Shown: positions 49,728-58,325 of the stretch, piece after piece
Numbering within the stretch: the first letter of the stretch is position 1
How the letters are laid out: every line of letters starts with the position of its first letter
Assembly: GCA_038400315.1 (NCBI GenBank)
Contig: CP151668.1
Span: 1-64,000 of the forward strand
DNA from: Isosphaeraceae bacterium EP7
GTDB lineage: Bacteria > Planctomycetota > Planctomycetia > Isosphaerales > Isosphaeraceae
DNA length: 64,000 bases
Direction: 5' to 3'
Position numbers and translations under genes: made by a program
Notes under the pieces: generated by a model
What the model was told of the DNA's origin: nothing
The model's database searches: none
Seen by the model: only the letters and a program-made list of their open reading frames with translations

Positions 49728-51147
49728 TGGGATAATCGGGGCCTCTCTCGATCACGGATGTCTCCCATGATTCACCGCACGTTCGAAGCCCGGGATGAAC
49801 TGGAAGACGCCGCCATGGAACAGGCCCGGGCCATAGTCCGCGAGTTGAAGCAATTGGCCGACACCACGCCCGATGGCCGCGTCTTGGCCGTCGTCGAGCG
49901 CGGCCGCCGCTTCCTTCGGGATCGGCTCAACGCCCAGGCGGCCGACCTGGAGAAAAAGGAGGACGCGGATGGGACTGCCCCTTCGGCGGGAAGCGCCGCC
50001 ATCACAGCCGGGCCGAATGTCGCCTAATCACGGCCGCGGGGGACGTACCCCTCGCGCGGGTCTACTTCACCTGCCGTCGCTGTGGCGCCCACGCCCACGC
50101 CCTCGACGACCGCCTGGGCCTCGACGGCTTCGTCAGTCCGCACGCGCAGCAGTTGCTTTACACGCTCGGGGCCGACTGGTCGTTCGAGCGCCGCGCCCGG
50201 CACTTCCGCACGGTCGCCGGGCTGGTCGTCTGCGATAAGACCGTCCGCAAGCCCTGCGATCTGCACGGCGGCCTGATGCGTGCCTGGCAGCTGGAGGCCC
50301 CCGAGGCGGCCGAGCCGTTCCGCGAGGCGACAGGCGACGTGGAGTTCCAGATCGACGGGACCTGCGTCAACACCACCGGCGGCTGGCGCGAGGTGCGGCT
50401 TTCGATCTTCGGCAAGCGTGAGCGGTGCGGGGCGTTCGCCGACCTCGACGACTGGGACAACCAGCGGATGCCGGCCCCGGACGTGCGATTCGCGACGGCG
50501 GCAATTCGCACCAGCACCGCGTTGGGGCCGCAGTGGCGTCGGACGGCGACCCGGTTGGGCGTGAAGCGGACCGCCGAGTTGACGGTGCTGGCCGACGGGG
50601 CGAAGTGAATCGGAAACGAGGTCCGAAAGAACTTGCCCGGGGCCGCCGGGGTGCTGGACATCTACCAAGCGGGCAAGTACGTGCATGCCGCGGCGGTCGC
50701 CTTGCACGGGGAGGAGGCGACGGCGGAGGCGTGGTACGAACGCCGCCGCCGGACCCTGCTGAAGTCCCGGGTGTCGATCCTGCTGGCGGAGCTGGCGGCC
50801 GAGGCCAGAAACGTCTCGGAGTTAATCGGCTATCTGGAGCCGCACGGCGACCACAAGCCGTATCGGCGACGACTGTCCGAGGACCGCTCGATCGGCAGCG
50901 GGATGGTCGAGGGGGCGTGCAAGACGGCGATCGGCCGCCGCCTGAAACAGACCGCGGCGCGGTGGCGGGTCAAGCGACTGGAATGGATGGCAGCCCTGTG
51001 ATGTCTGCATTAAGGTGTCCAGTACGACGCCTACTGGAAGAGGGCGACGGAGTAGCGACCAGATTCCGCTACCGTACCCAGTTCGTAGCGGCTCTCGTCG
51101 TTGGGATGGGCAATCGACTCGACAAATGGGATATGGGATAATCGGGG
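49728..51147 (+). mobile_element. ISKra4-family element (copy 2), bounded by a 14-bp direct repeat
   Basis: TGGGATAATCGGGG occurs at 49728-49741 and again in the same orientation at 51134-51147, enclosing an ISKra4 transposase. Whether these are target duplications, remnants of element ends or short homologies is unclear. I saw no inverted repeats, so the boundaries are tentative. Confidence 0.55.
49767..51001 (+). pseudogene. ISKra4-family transposase, -1 frameshift site and in-frame TGA at a Trp codon
   Basis: The start (MIHRTFEARDELEDAAMEQA) runs in one frame to an A5 tract at about 49954 (GAG AAA AAG GAG). Similarity then continues in the -1 frame (RGWDCPFGGKRRHHSRAECR), a layout compatible with programmed -1 frameshifting described for part of this family. 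The body is complete: FTCRRCGAHAHALDDRLGLD, VEFQIDGTCVNTTGGWREVR, and RSIGSGMVEGACKTAIGRRL with the final catalytic block. A TGA at 50606-50608 interrupts LADGAK*IGNEVRKNLPGAA, where relatives have Trp. It ends at TGA 50999-51001. It is probably inactive because of the one nonsense change. Confidence 0.86.
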
Positions 51148-51220
51148 TCGCCGATGTCGCGTAGAATGAAGTGCCTGAATCGATTAAGGCATGAGGCGAC
51201 TGGACGACGCAACGAGACCC

Positions 51221-52167
51221 ATGACCATCCTCATCACCAGCGCGGCCGGATTCCTTGGCTCGATCCTGGTTGACCAGTTGCTCGACAGGGCTGGCGACGA
51301 GGTCGTTGGTGTCGACAACTTCGATCCTTATCATCCTGTGTGGCAGAAGCGATCGAATTTGACGCAGGCCTTGAAGAACCGACGCTTTCGCCTGAAAGAG
51401 CTCGACATCCTCAATGTCGAGCGGATCAGGTCGGTTGTTCTGAAGGACCCGAGGCGATTGACCATCTGGCGGACAGGTCCGGGGTCCGGCCGAGTCTGGA
51501 GTCGCCTGCGCTTTACACCTCGACCAATGTTGTCGGGACCACCCATTTGCTCGAAGCCGCCAGACGACTCGACCCGCTCCCTCGGTTCGTCTTCGCCTCT
51601 AGCTCAAGCGTTTACAGTGACCGGTCGGATGCTCCGTTCCTGGAGACCGACTCGGTCTACCAGCCGATCATCCCTTACGCCGCCTCGAAGAAGGCGGCCG
51701 AGCTGATGGCTTATTCGTTCCACCACGCCTTTGGCTTGCCAGTGACCGGACTCCGGTTCTTCACCGCGTACGGCCCGAGGAATCGGCCCGACCTGGCGAT
51801 CGCCAAGTTCTCCCGATTGATCGATCAGGGGGAGCCCGTTCCGATGTTCGGCGACGGGTCGAGCCGCCGCGACTACACGTTCGTCGACAACATCGCCGAC
51901 GGCGTGGCCCGGGCCATCGACCGCTGCGATGGGCACCGGATCTACAACCTGGGCCACACCGAGCCGATTGAGCTTCGAGCCATGATCGAGGCACTGGGCA
52001 AGATCCCAACAATCCGCCGCCTACCCGAGCAGCCTGGCGACGTTTGGCTCACCTGCGCTGATCTCTCGAGGGCCTCAGCGGAACTGGGATACGCTCCCTC
52101 GACCAGCTTCCGCGACGGTCTTGAGCAGTTCGCCCGGTGGTATCGGTCAACCTCGAGGCTCGGCTGA
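51221..52167 (+). pseudogene. NAD-dependent UDP-uronate/UDP-sugar epimerase, frameshifted
   Basis: ATG 51221 begins TILITSAAGFLGSILVDQLL. The first glycine of the GxxGxxG motif (usually TGAAGFIG) is Ser. VGVDNFDPYHPVWQKRSNL follows, as in UDP-glucuronate 4-epimerases. Near 51440 the frame shifts by one base. The remainder (EAIDHLADRSGVRPSLESPA, SSSSVYSDRSD, catalytic YAASKKAAELMA, RFFTAYGPRNRPDLAI, DYTFVDNIADGV) continues in another frame to 52167. The downstream frame has no Rossmann start, so no active enzyme can result. It is probably a former member of the polysaccharide gene set, 27 bp before the FHA gene. Confidence 0.9.
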
Positions 52168-52193
52168 GTCCTGGACCTCTGGGAGTTCATCCG

Positions 52194-53519
52194 ATGGATG
52201 ATCCGACGCCCGATTCGTTCTCCGAAGCGACCGGCCTGGTTGGATCGCTCGGGGTCCGGATCGAAGGGCCTGGACCGGAGGACGGCACAAGGCTCGAGCT
52301 TCATCGGCCGTTCCTGGTCGTCGGCCGCGACCGCTCGGCCGACCTGGTGATCGACCGGTCTGAGGTCAGTCGCCACCACGCTTATTTTCAGGTCGTCGAT
52401 GGCGAGGTCTTCTGCGTCGACCTCGTTAGCCGGACCGGGATCCGCTGGGCTGGCGAGGCCAGGCCCGCCGGCTGGGTCGATCGGGATCAGGGGGTCGAGA
52501 TCGGGCCGTACCGGGTTCGCTTCGAGCATCAGGGTAACTCCTCACGAGCTTCGGGTCGGGACACCGGCCTGCCAATCTCTCGATCGTTCCGCTGGGGCCA
52601 GCTCACCGACGCCCGGATCGACTTCCTCGGGGCCGATTCCAGCCGAGAGCCCTGGACGGTCAGCCGTGTCCTGATCCTGATCGGCCGATCGCCAATCTGC
52701 CGGATCCGGTTCCCAGGCCCTGGGATCTCAAGGATCCACGCGGCTTTGCTCCGGACTCCCGACGGAGTCTGGGTGGTGGATCTTCAGGGAACCGGAGCGG
52801 TTCGGGTAGGCGATCTTGTCTGCCGATCGAAACGGCTGGAGGACCGCGACGAGGTCGCCGTGGGCGCTTACCGGTTCCGGGTCCGGCTCGGCTCGGAAGC
52901 GACTCGAACCGATCTGGCCCGGACCTCGAGCGGTCACGGAGGGCGTCCAGGCCTAGTCAAGGCCGACCGGATCGATCTAAGCGGCTTTACCGACCCGTTG
53001 ACCGCCAGGCTCCTGCAAGAATTTGACCGGATGCACCAGCGGACGGCCCAGCAATTTCAACAAGCCCTCTTGATGATGTTCCAGATGCACCAGGATCAGA
53101 TGGGTTTAATTCGCGACGAGCTGAGCCGGCTCGACCAACTTGAGGAGGAACAAAAGCGGCTTCAGGCCGAGATGGCGAGGGATGGACCGTCAACGCCCCG
53201 GCTGGCGCTCCGGCTGGTCACCGGCGAGCCGCGGACGCCTCCGATCGACCCAGACGAGGCGATCGATGCCGAGTTCGGCCGGATCCAGCCGCTCGGCGAG
53301 AATCCGACAGCGGGGCCTCCGGTGGAGGGTTCGGACCGCAAGGTCGGCCAATCCTCGAGCGATCGGTCCCATCGACCGGCTTCGGCGGCCCCGTCGGGGA
53401 CCGACCAGCATGCATTGCTGTCCCGTAGGATCGCCGAGATCAAGGAAGAGCGCCAGGGACTCTGGCAGAAGCTCTTATCAAGCCTGACCGGCGAAGGACC
53501 TGAGGCCGGTTGTCGTTGA
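52194..53519 (+). CDS. Double FHA-domain protein with coiled coil
   Basis: About 441 residues, no signal or membrane segment. The first FHA domain (about 40-115) has the phosphothreonine-binding pattern FLVVGRDRSADLVIDRSEVS plus RHHAYFQV. The second (about 165-250) has VLILIGRSPICRIRFPGPGI plus SRIHAALL. A Gln/Met-rich coiled coil follows (MHQRTAQQFQQALLMMFQMH), and the C-terminus is disordered. FHA domains dock phosphothreonine proteins, so the Ser/Thr kinase 8 kb away is an obvious possible partner. ATG 52194 has GGGAG about eight bases upstream. The next gene is a NusG-like antiterminator, suggesting that both regulate the polysaccharide locus (inference). Confidence 0.85.
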   Translation: MDDPTPDSFSEATGLVGSLGVRIEGPGPEDGTRLELHRPFLVVGRDRSADLVIDRSEVSRHHAYFQVVDGEVFCVDLVSRTGIRWAGEARPAGWVDRDQGVEIGPYRVRFEHQGNSSRASGRDTGLPISRSFRWGQLTDARIDFLGADSSREPWTVSRVLILIGRSPICRIRFPGPGISRIHAALLRTPDGVWVVDLQGTGAVRVGDLVCRSKRLEDRDEVAVGAYRFRVRLGSEATRTDLARTSSGHGGRPGLVKADRIDLSGFTDPLTARLLQEFDRMHQRTAQQFQQALLMMFQMHQDQMGLIRDELSRLDQLEEEQKRLQAEMARDGPSTPRLALRLVTGEPRTPPIDPDEAIDAEFGRIQPLGENPTAGPPVEGSDRKVGQSSSDRSHRPASAAPSGTDQHALLSRRIAEIKEERQGLWQKLLSSLTGEGPEAGCR

Positions 53520-53571
53520 GCCTGGCCCGCCGCCGGCCTGGGCTTCTCCTGACTGAACCGAGGACCCCTCG

Positions 53572-54171
53572 ATGCCCATCCTCCCCGCCGAGCCGGATCT
53601 GTTCCCCGAAGACCTCTGGGATCGGGGACCGGATCCAGTCGACGGCCAACGCTGGTGGTGTCTGCACACCAAACCTCGCCAGGAGAAGTCGACGGCCCGC
53701 CACCTCCGCGATCGGCAGATCGCCTACTACGCACCCCAAATCCTCCATGAGAGCCGAACCCCCCTGGGTCGAAAGATCCGATCCTTCCTTCCGCTTTTTC
53801 CTTCGTATGTCTTCATGATTGGTGACGAACATCAACGACTGGAGGCGTTTCGGTCCAATACCCTGGTCAATGTCCTGGAGGTGATCGACCAGGCATCGCT
53901 GATCCGTGACCTCCGCCAGATCCGCCAGATGCTGGCCTCGGGGCTTTCAGTCGCACGCGAGCACAGCCACCCGATTGGTGTCTGGGTCCGGATCTGCAGC
54001 GGTCCGCTCTCGGGGATCGTCGGAACGGTAGTCCGTCGGGGACCTCGCGACCGGTTCATCGCTCTGGTCAACTTTCTCGGTTCGGGGGCCACAGTCGACC
54101 TCGAGGACTGGCAGGTCGAGCGAATCGCCCCCCCTGCCCCGCACCTGGGTCCATCGCAAGCCGAGGATTGA
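53572..54171 (+). CDS. NusG-paralogue transcription antiterminator (RfaH/UpxY-like)
   Basis: A 199-residue protein of the specialised NusG class, which travels with RNA polymerase and allows transcription of long surface-polysaccharide operons. The NGN domain starts at about residue 27 (RWWCLHTKPRQEKSTARHLR) and includes LPLFPSYVFMIGDEHQRLEA. The C-terminal KOW-type domain shows VWVRICSGPLSGIVGTVVRR. GAGGA lies upstream of ATG 53572. It is distinguishable from housekeeping NusG by its divergent N-terminus and its place among polysaccharide genes. The 30-kb operon beginning at 2.8 kb, with a long untranslated leader, is its most likely target; no recruitment element was recognised. Confidence 0.88.
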   Translation: MPILPAEPDLFPEDLWDRGPDPVDGQRWWCLHTKPRQEKSTARHLRDRQIAYYAPQILHESRTPLGRKIRSFLPLFPSYVFMIGDEHQRLEAFRSNTLVNVLEVIDQASLIRDLRQIRQMLASGLSVAREHSHPIGVWVRICSGPLSGIVGTVVRRGPRDRFIALVNFLGSGATVDLEDWQVERIAPPAPHLGPSQAED

Positions 54172-54188
54172 CCCGCCCCCTGCCCTAT

Positions 54189-55127
54189 TCAGCCGAAGCT
54201 GGCCAGGGTCATGCGAAGCCCTTCCTCAAAGTCGACCTTCGGCTCATAGCCCAGGACCGAGCGGATCCTGCTAAGATCGGCCTGCGAATCACGGACGTCA
54301 CCGAGCCAGGCGGGTCGAAGCTCGGGTTCAAGGTTGGTCCCCAGCACCCGGTTGATCGCCTCGACCAGGTCGAGCAGGCGGACACGCCCGCCGGTCCCAA
54401 CATTAACCGCCGCCCCCTCCAGAGGTCCCGGTGCATCGAGAGCTAGGAGGTTGGCCTGCACGACGTTGGCCACGTAGGTGAAATCGCGGGTCTGTTGGCC
54501 GTCGCCGAAAATCACCGGACGGACTCCGTTGCGCATCGACTTGGCGAAGAGCGAGATTACCCCGCTGTACGGGCTCGATGGGTCCTACCTCGGACCGAAA
54601 ACGTTGAAGTATTGATCTCGTCCAGACCCATCGTCCGGGCATAAACCCGGACTTAATGCTCGCCGGCCAGCTTGACGGCGGCATAAGGGCTCAGCGGGTT
54701 GGGAAGCATCGCCTCGTGCTTGGGAAGTTCCTCGGTGTCGCCATAGGCGCTGCTGGAGGCGGCGAATACGAAGCGGCGAGCCCCTGCCTGACGGGCGGCC
54801 TCGAGGATCTGGATCGTGAACGTCGGCCCGCTCTGGTGCGGCCGGATCGGCTCGGCGACCGACCGGGGGACGCTCGGGATCGCCGCCTCGTGGAGAACTG
54901 CGTCGACCCCATAGGCAGCCTTCCGAGCGACCTCGAGATCGGCCAGGTCCCCCTTCGACCCACTCGTAGGCATCGCCGAGATGAGCCAAGTTCTATCGGT
55001 GGCCGGTGGCCAGGTTATCCACCACCCGGACCCGATCCCCCCGAGCCAGCAATGCCTCGACCAAGTGCGACCCGATAAACCCGGCACCGCCGGTGACCAG
55101 GACCCGCCTAGGCGATCGCTCCGCCAT
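54189..55127 (-). pseudogene. NAD-dependent UDP-glucose 4-epimerase-like gene with stops and frameshifts
   Basis: From ATG 55127 the protein starts [20 protein letters not shown], followed by [12 protein letters not shown] and an in-frame TAG. Similarity continues to EWVEG, where an extra G in a G5 run shifts the frame. It resumes as DLADLEVARKAAYGVDAVLH and the catalytic SPYAAVKLAGEH, where TAA replaces the usual Tyr codon before VRVYARTMGLD. A further frameshift precedes YFNVFGPR, and a TAG follows where Gln is usual. The end, QQTRDFTYVANVVQANLLAL to LASFG*, is intact. At least three nonsense changes and two frameshifts make it clearly dead. It is convergent with the NusG-like gene. Confidence 0.92.
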
Positions 55128-55149
55128 GACTCAAGATCCTCGAAAATAA

Positions 55150-55819
55150 CTAGGACGGCAAAGCTTGATTGATGATCGAATCCTCAAGCGACTTGAGGTA
55201 GGCCGCCGGGTCGATGCGGAAGCGACGTCCTAGAGTCCGGACGTCCTGGCGACGCTCCAGGCGATCGCGCGACCCAGAGGACCTCGTGGCCGACGTCGGG
55301 CTGCAGGCCGTCGATGGCCAGGATCACCCGCCCGGCGTCCCCGGTGATCCGACGCAGGCGCGCCGCGTCGGAGCAGGAGAGGTCCAGCAGCTCGGCGTAA
55401 CGGTCCAGAAGGTTGCCGACGCTGCGCACGCAGATCGGGACGCCGCGGCGGACCAACTCGGCGTGGATCTCCGGGACGCTGCGATGCTCGGCGTGGCGGA
55501 GCCGGCCGACCGCGGCGATGACGTCCAGGCCGAACTCGTGCTGCGGCAGGGCGTAGCTCCCTTCCCGCTCGGGCCGGAGGCAGGACCCACGGCGGTGGCA
55601 GTCGGGATTGCGACAGGTGCGGATTCGGAGCCGCAAGCCAAGGATGCCGTCCAGGGTGGTGACCGATCGTCGGGCCATGGCAGCGGCCCAGAGCGTCCCG
55701 CCGCAAGCGAGGCAGGCCTTGGTATCGGTGGACAGCTCGATGGTCCGGTCGGGGAGCGGCCGGGTGGTCCGTCGCGGCATGGGTGGACTCCTTGGGACGT
55801 CAGTCCCAAGGAGTAACAC
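55150..55819 (-). pseudogene. ISX copy 2, internally deleted transposase
   Basis: The minus-strand N-terminal half is well preserved: MPRRTTRPLPDRTIELSTD, CLACGGTLWAAAMARRSVTT, RTCRNPDCHRRGSCLRPERE, GRVILAIDGLQPDVGHEVLW. It then jumps to the extreme C-terminus in another frame (RRFRIDPAAYLKSLEDSIIN, then QALPS*, TAG at 55150-55152). This equals the end of ISX copy 1 (GYLRSLEEALIKGVVPS). TAGGACGGCAAAGCTTGAT at 55151 corresponds to that copy's terminal repeat. The central catalytic region is deleted. The two ISX copies carry different deletions and together outline the full protein. Confidence 0.86.
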
Positions 55820-55920
55820 TCGCTAGCCCAGATCACCTGCCCACGCCCTAGACCGGCCGCTCTGGGCCGAGGGATCGATGCTCTGCCCGCGAACCGGTTG
55901 GGAATGGTGCAATCTCCCTC

Positions 55921-55972
55921 CTTGACGAAAGGCCCCCTGCTGGTGGGTGCCAGCAGGGGGCCTTTCGTCAAG
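55921..55972. terminator. Very strong bidirectional terminator-like hairpin
   Basis: A perfect 23-bp stem (CTTGACGAAAGGCCCCCTGC from 55921; its complement ends at 55972) with a 6-nt TGGGTG loop. A-rich and T-rich tracts flank the GC core inside the stem on both sides, as in bidirectional intrinsic terminators. It sits just beyond the 3' end of the minus-strand amidohydrolase pseudogene. Confidence 0.82.
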
Positions 55973-56002
55973 CGGGCGAACTCGCCGCCGTCGGGCCCGA
56001 GG

Positions 56003-56837
56003 TCAGACGTTGCGTGGAATGAACAACCATGGTGAGTCGAGACCGAGCTCCTTGCGAGGCATGACGGCCCGATGAGTGCCCCAGATCAGCTGGCGGCCGC
56101 CGAATTCCTCGTACACCGCCTTGAAGTAGGGGACCGTGTCGCGGTAGGTGAGCTGTCCGGTGAGAGAGAGCTCGTAGGGCTCGGAGGCGCTGATCCACAC
56201 CTGAGGGAATTTCTTCAGCGCGAACAACTTGCGGAACTCCGACCACGGGTCGGCTCGCCGCAGGTCGGGCTTGCCGAGGTGGTCGACCACGATCTTCACC
56301 CCGAGGAACCGCGCGGCCATGTCGGCCAGTATCGTCATCTGGTGGGGCAGGATGAAGACGGCCCCAAGCCGCTCGTCCTCGCGCCAGAGGGGATAGTGGG
56401 CCTTCGAGTCCAGCCAGGTAGAGCGGGCTGAACCGCATCCCCTAAAATCCGCGCTCGGAGACCCAGTAGCGGAGGCGGTCGGCGACATTCGGATTGGAAG
56501 GGTGGATGAGCCCAAGGGCCACGAAGCGGCCCGGATAGCGGCGGAGGCAGTCGCCTATGTAAGAATTGTCCCAGCCGAAGTATCGAGGATTGATCAGGAC
56601 GGCATACTTCAGGCCGAAGTCACGCATCTGCGCCGCCTGATCCTCGATCGGGGCGCGGACGTCCATCCTCAGGTTGGGCCGCTCCGGATGCCGGAATGGC
56701 TATCACGGGTCGAGGGTCCAGACCTCGACGTGGGTGTTGACGAGAAGCCGCTCCGGCTTCGGCGGGGGACGCGCGGCGCTCGCCATGAGGCAGGTGCTCG
56801 CATGAGCGAGGAATTCGCGACGGCCGACGTCATCCAA
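56003..56837 (-). pseudogene. Tat-exported amidohydrolase (amidohydro_2 family), decayed
   Basis: A TTG at 56837 with GGGAGGTGA just upstream starts LDDVGRREFLAHASTCLMAS, a twin-arginine signal. ERLLVNTHVEVWTLDP follows, then two consecutive stops (TGA 56705-56703, TAG 56702-56700) in frame. The frame continues PFRHPERPNLRMDVRAPIED and FVALGLIHPSNPNVADRLRY to a TAG at 56442-56444 within GF*GMRF. A frameshift then leads to WLDSKAHYPLWREDERLGAV, VKIVVDHLGKPDL and RQLIWGTHRAVMPRKELGLD. Related proteins are metal-dependent TIM-barrel hydrolases or decarboxylases. Three stops and one frameshift make this copy non-functional. Confidence 0.87.
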
Positions 56838-56964
56838 GGGTCACCTCCCACCGTGTTAACTTCCAAGGTCGCCCCGCGGGAGCGATCCTCATCCGCCGCG
56901 GATGCGATCCTCACGGAACAGTCGAGGGGGATGAAATTGCGATTTCAACCGGCTCCGCTGCATC

Positions 56965-57201
56965 ATGGCCGACAAGCCGGTCAACTTCGACGCTCTGGAC
57001 TTCACCGACCTGGCCGACCTCGTCCTCTTTCAGCACGCGCTGCGCCGCGGCTGGCCGGTGTCCAACGAGTACAGGGCCAAGGTGGCCGATGCAGTGGCAG
57101 GCCTGGTCAAGGACCCGACGGCCGGGCGGCGGCTCAGAAATCGGGACGAGCTGGTGCCCAGGTCGCTGGGCGTCGGGGTGACGGCATCTCAGTCAGGTTG
57201 A
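56965..57201 (+). CDS. Small hypothetical protein
   Basis: A 78-residue frame from ATG 56965. The sequence looks protein-like: NFDALDFTDLADLVLFQHAL, then RRGWPVSNEYRAKVADAVAG. It is predicted mostly helical, amphipathic and acidic at the start, with a basic end. There is no signal peptide and no strong ribosome-binding site. The repeated Asp-Leu turns and the KDPTAGRRLRNRDE end suggest a small DNA- or protein-binding factor of the kind common next to planctomycete plasmid genes. I recognise no family and assign no function. Confidence 0.5.
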   Translation: MADKPVNFDALDFTDLADLVLFQHALRRGWPVSNEYRAKVADAVAGLVKDPTAGRRLRNRDELVPRSLGVGVTASQSG

Positions 57202-57579
57202 CGGCCTGACCCCTGGGGGCGGCCGATACCGTCAGCCCCCCTTCTGTCCCGCGACTTCGCCGCCGGCGCCAGACCCTGACGACGGCTCAACCCCGACGCA
57301 GGATCGGCGACCGACAGTGGCAAGTCGACCGGGCACTGGCCCGCGTCGAGGGCCGTCGCCACGTGCTTCTGCTGGGCCGTCTGCTTGGTCAGACGTACGT
57401 CGGTCCTCGGTCAGTCGACGGAGATCTTGCGCCCCTCGCGTTGCTTGCGAGAGGCTGGCGCGATAAAAGAGATGGCCCCGGGGAGAGCTCGAACTCTCGC
57501 CGGGGCCAAGTATCTCTGGTTGCCGTGGTTCGGTGCTTCAACACCGCCAGGGCTGGTTACTCACGGGAGTTCACCCCGG
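57202..57579. other. Intergenic region with a strong hairpin upstream of the Rep-like gene
   Basis: No gene was recognised. The stem TGGCCCCGGGGAGAG (57473-57487) pairs with CTCTCGCCGGGGCCA (57494-57508) with one mismatch around the loop CTCGAA. A smaller CGGTG...CACCG hairpin follows near 57530-57545. The structure lies 70-110 bp before the helix-turn-helix gene and could be an operator or a leader attenuator. Confidence 0.55.
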
Positions 57580-58269
57580 ATGAGCTACGTCGATTCTACG
57601 CGCCTCGCGCCGCCTGTCAAAGACCATTTTTCCGCAGTCCTCAACAGGCTCCAGGACGACCCACGACTCAAGCCACGCGACATCCTCACCGTCGCCTCCA
57701 TCCTCCGGTTCGCAAGGGCCAAATCCTGGGCCTCCATGAGCAACCAGACCCTCGCCGGCATGGGGCGGTGCGGCGAGCGAACCATCCAGCTCAGCCTCGC
57801 AAGGCTCGAGGCCGCCGGATGGATCCGACGAAAGTCGACCACCGCCGACATCGGTTCAAGCACCGGACGGCTCATCTACCTGTCCTGGCGTCCAGGTGAA
57901 ACGCCTTGCGCCTCGACCGCGCCGGCTGTTGCGCCCCCTCCCACGCCATCCATTGCGCCCGAAGTAAAAGGACAGAAGAAAGAAGAAAAACCGGCCCCCC
58001 TGAGCCTCGACGGCTCGGGGCCGGGGCAGCCAACGAAAGCCGGGCCGACCCTGTCATCCGACCCGCTGGACTATGCAGCATTGGGCTGGCTGGACCGGCC
58101 GGCGTCGGACCCCTTGCGGAAGATCGCCGAGAAGGCCCTTGCTTCCCGCATGGCGGGCCCGCCGGCCCCTGGGCTGGGCCGGAAGGCCTCCGTCCCGTCG
58201 CGATCTCTCCTGCGGGCTCCTGGGAGCCTGGCGGGGATGCTGGGACGGCAGTTGGCCGATCGGAGCTGA
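57580..58269 (+). CDS. Helix-turn-helix protein, possible plasmid replication initiator
   Basis: About 229 residues from ATG 57580 (the frame is open further upstream, but the protein-like sequence begins here). Residues about 10-100 form a winged-helix-type domain (HFSAVLNRLQDDPRLKPRDI, ASMSNQTLAGMGRCGERTIQ, LSLARLEAAGWIRRKS), with the recognition helix in CGERTIQLSLARLE. This is like the HTH_36 domains of plasmid Rep and phage replication proteins. The remainder is Pro/Lys-rich with a basic C-terminus. With parB at the window start, a hairpin upstream and an 11-bp palindrome downstream, a replication role is plausible. A transcription regulator is the alternative. Confidence 0.6.
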   Translation: MSYVDSTRLAPPVKDHFSAVLNRLQDDPRLKPRDILTVASILRFARAKSWASMSNQTLAGMGRCGERTIQLSLARLEAAGWIRRKSTTADIGSSTGRLIYLSWRPGETPCASTAPAVAPPPTPSIAPEVKGQKKEEKPAPLSLDGSGPGQPTKAGPTLSSDPLDYAALGWLDRPASDPLRKIAEKALASRMAGPPAPGLGRKASVPSRSLLRAPGSLAGMLGRQLADRS

Positions 58270-58325
58270 GCCGTGGCCTGATCGGCGACCCGTGAGGCGG
58301 GCTTCGACCCGATGGACGAGCGTCG

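Noticed and set aside
31632-50608. Several premature TGA codons fall at Trp or Cys positions (dehydrogenase, ISKra4, IS5), suggesting TGA could be read as an amino acid.
   Set aside because: TAG and TAA codons replace conserved residues in the same or neighbouring genes, frameshifts accompany many of them, and intact genes such as AsnB, Wzt and the aminotransferases end in TGA. Ordinary pseudogene decay explains the pattern better than recoding.
51340-52167. Internal start could produce a shortened epimerase from the frameshifted gene.
   Set aside because: The product would lack the NAD-binding Rossmann motif, so activity is not credible.
57440-57560. Folded GC-rich segment upstream of the Rep-like gene considered as a tRNA.
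   Set aside because: A single long stem is present, but no cloverleaf with anticodon and T-loop consensus could be drawn.
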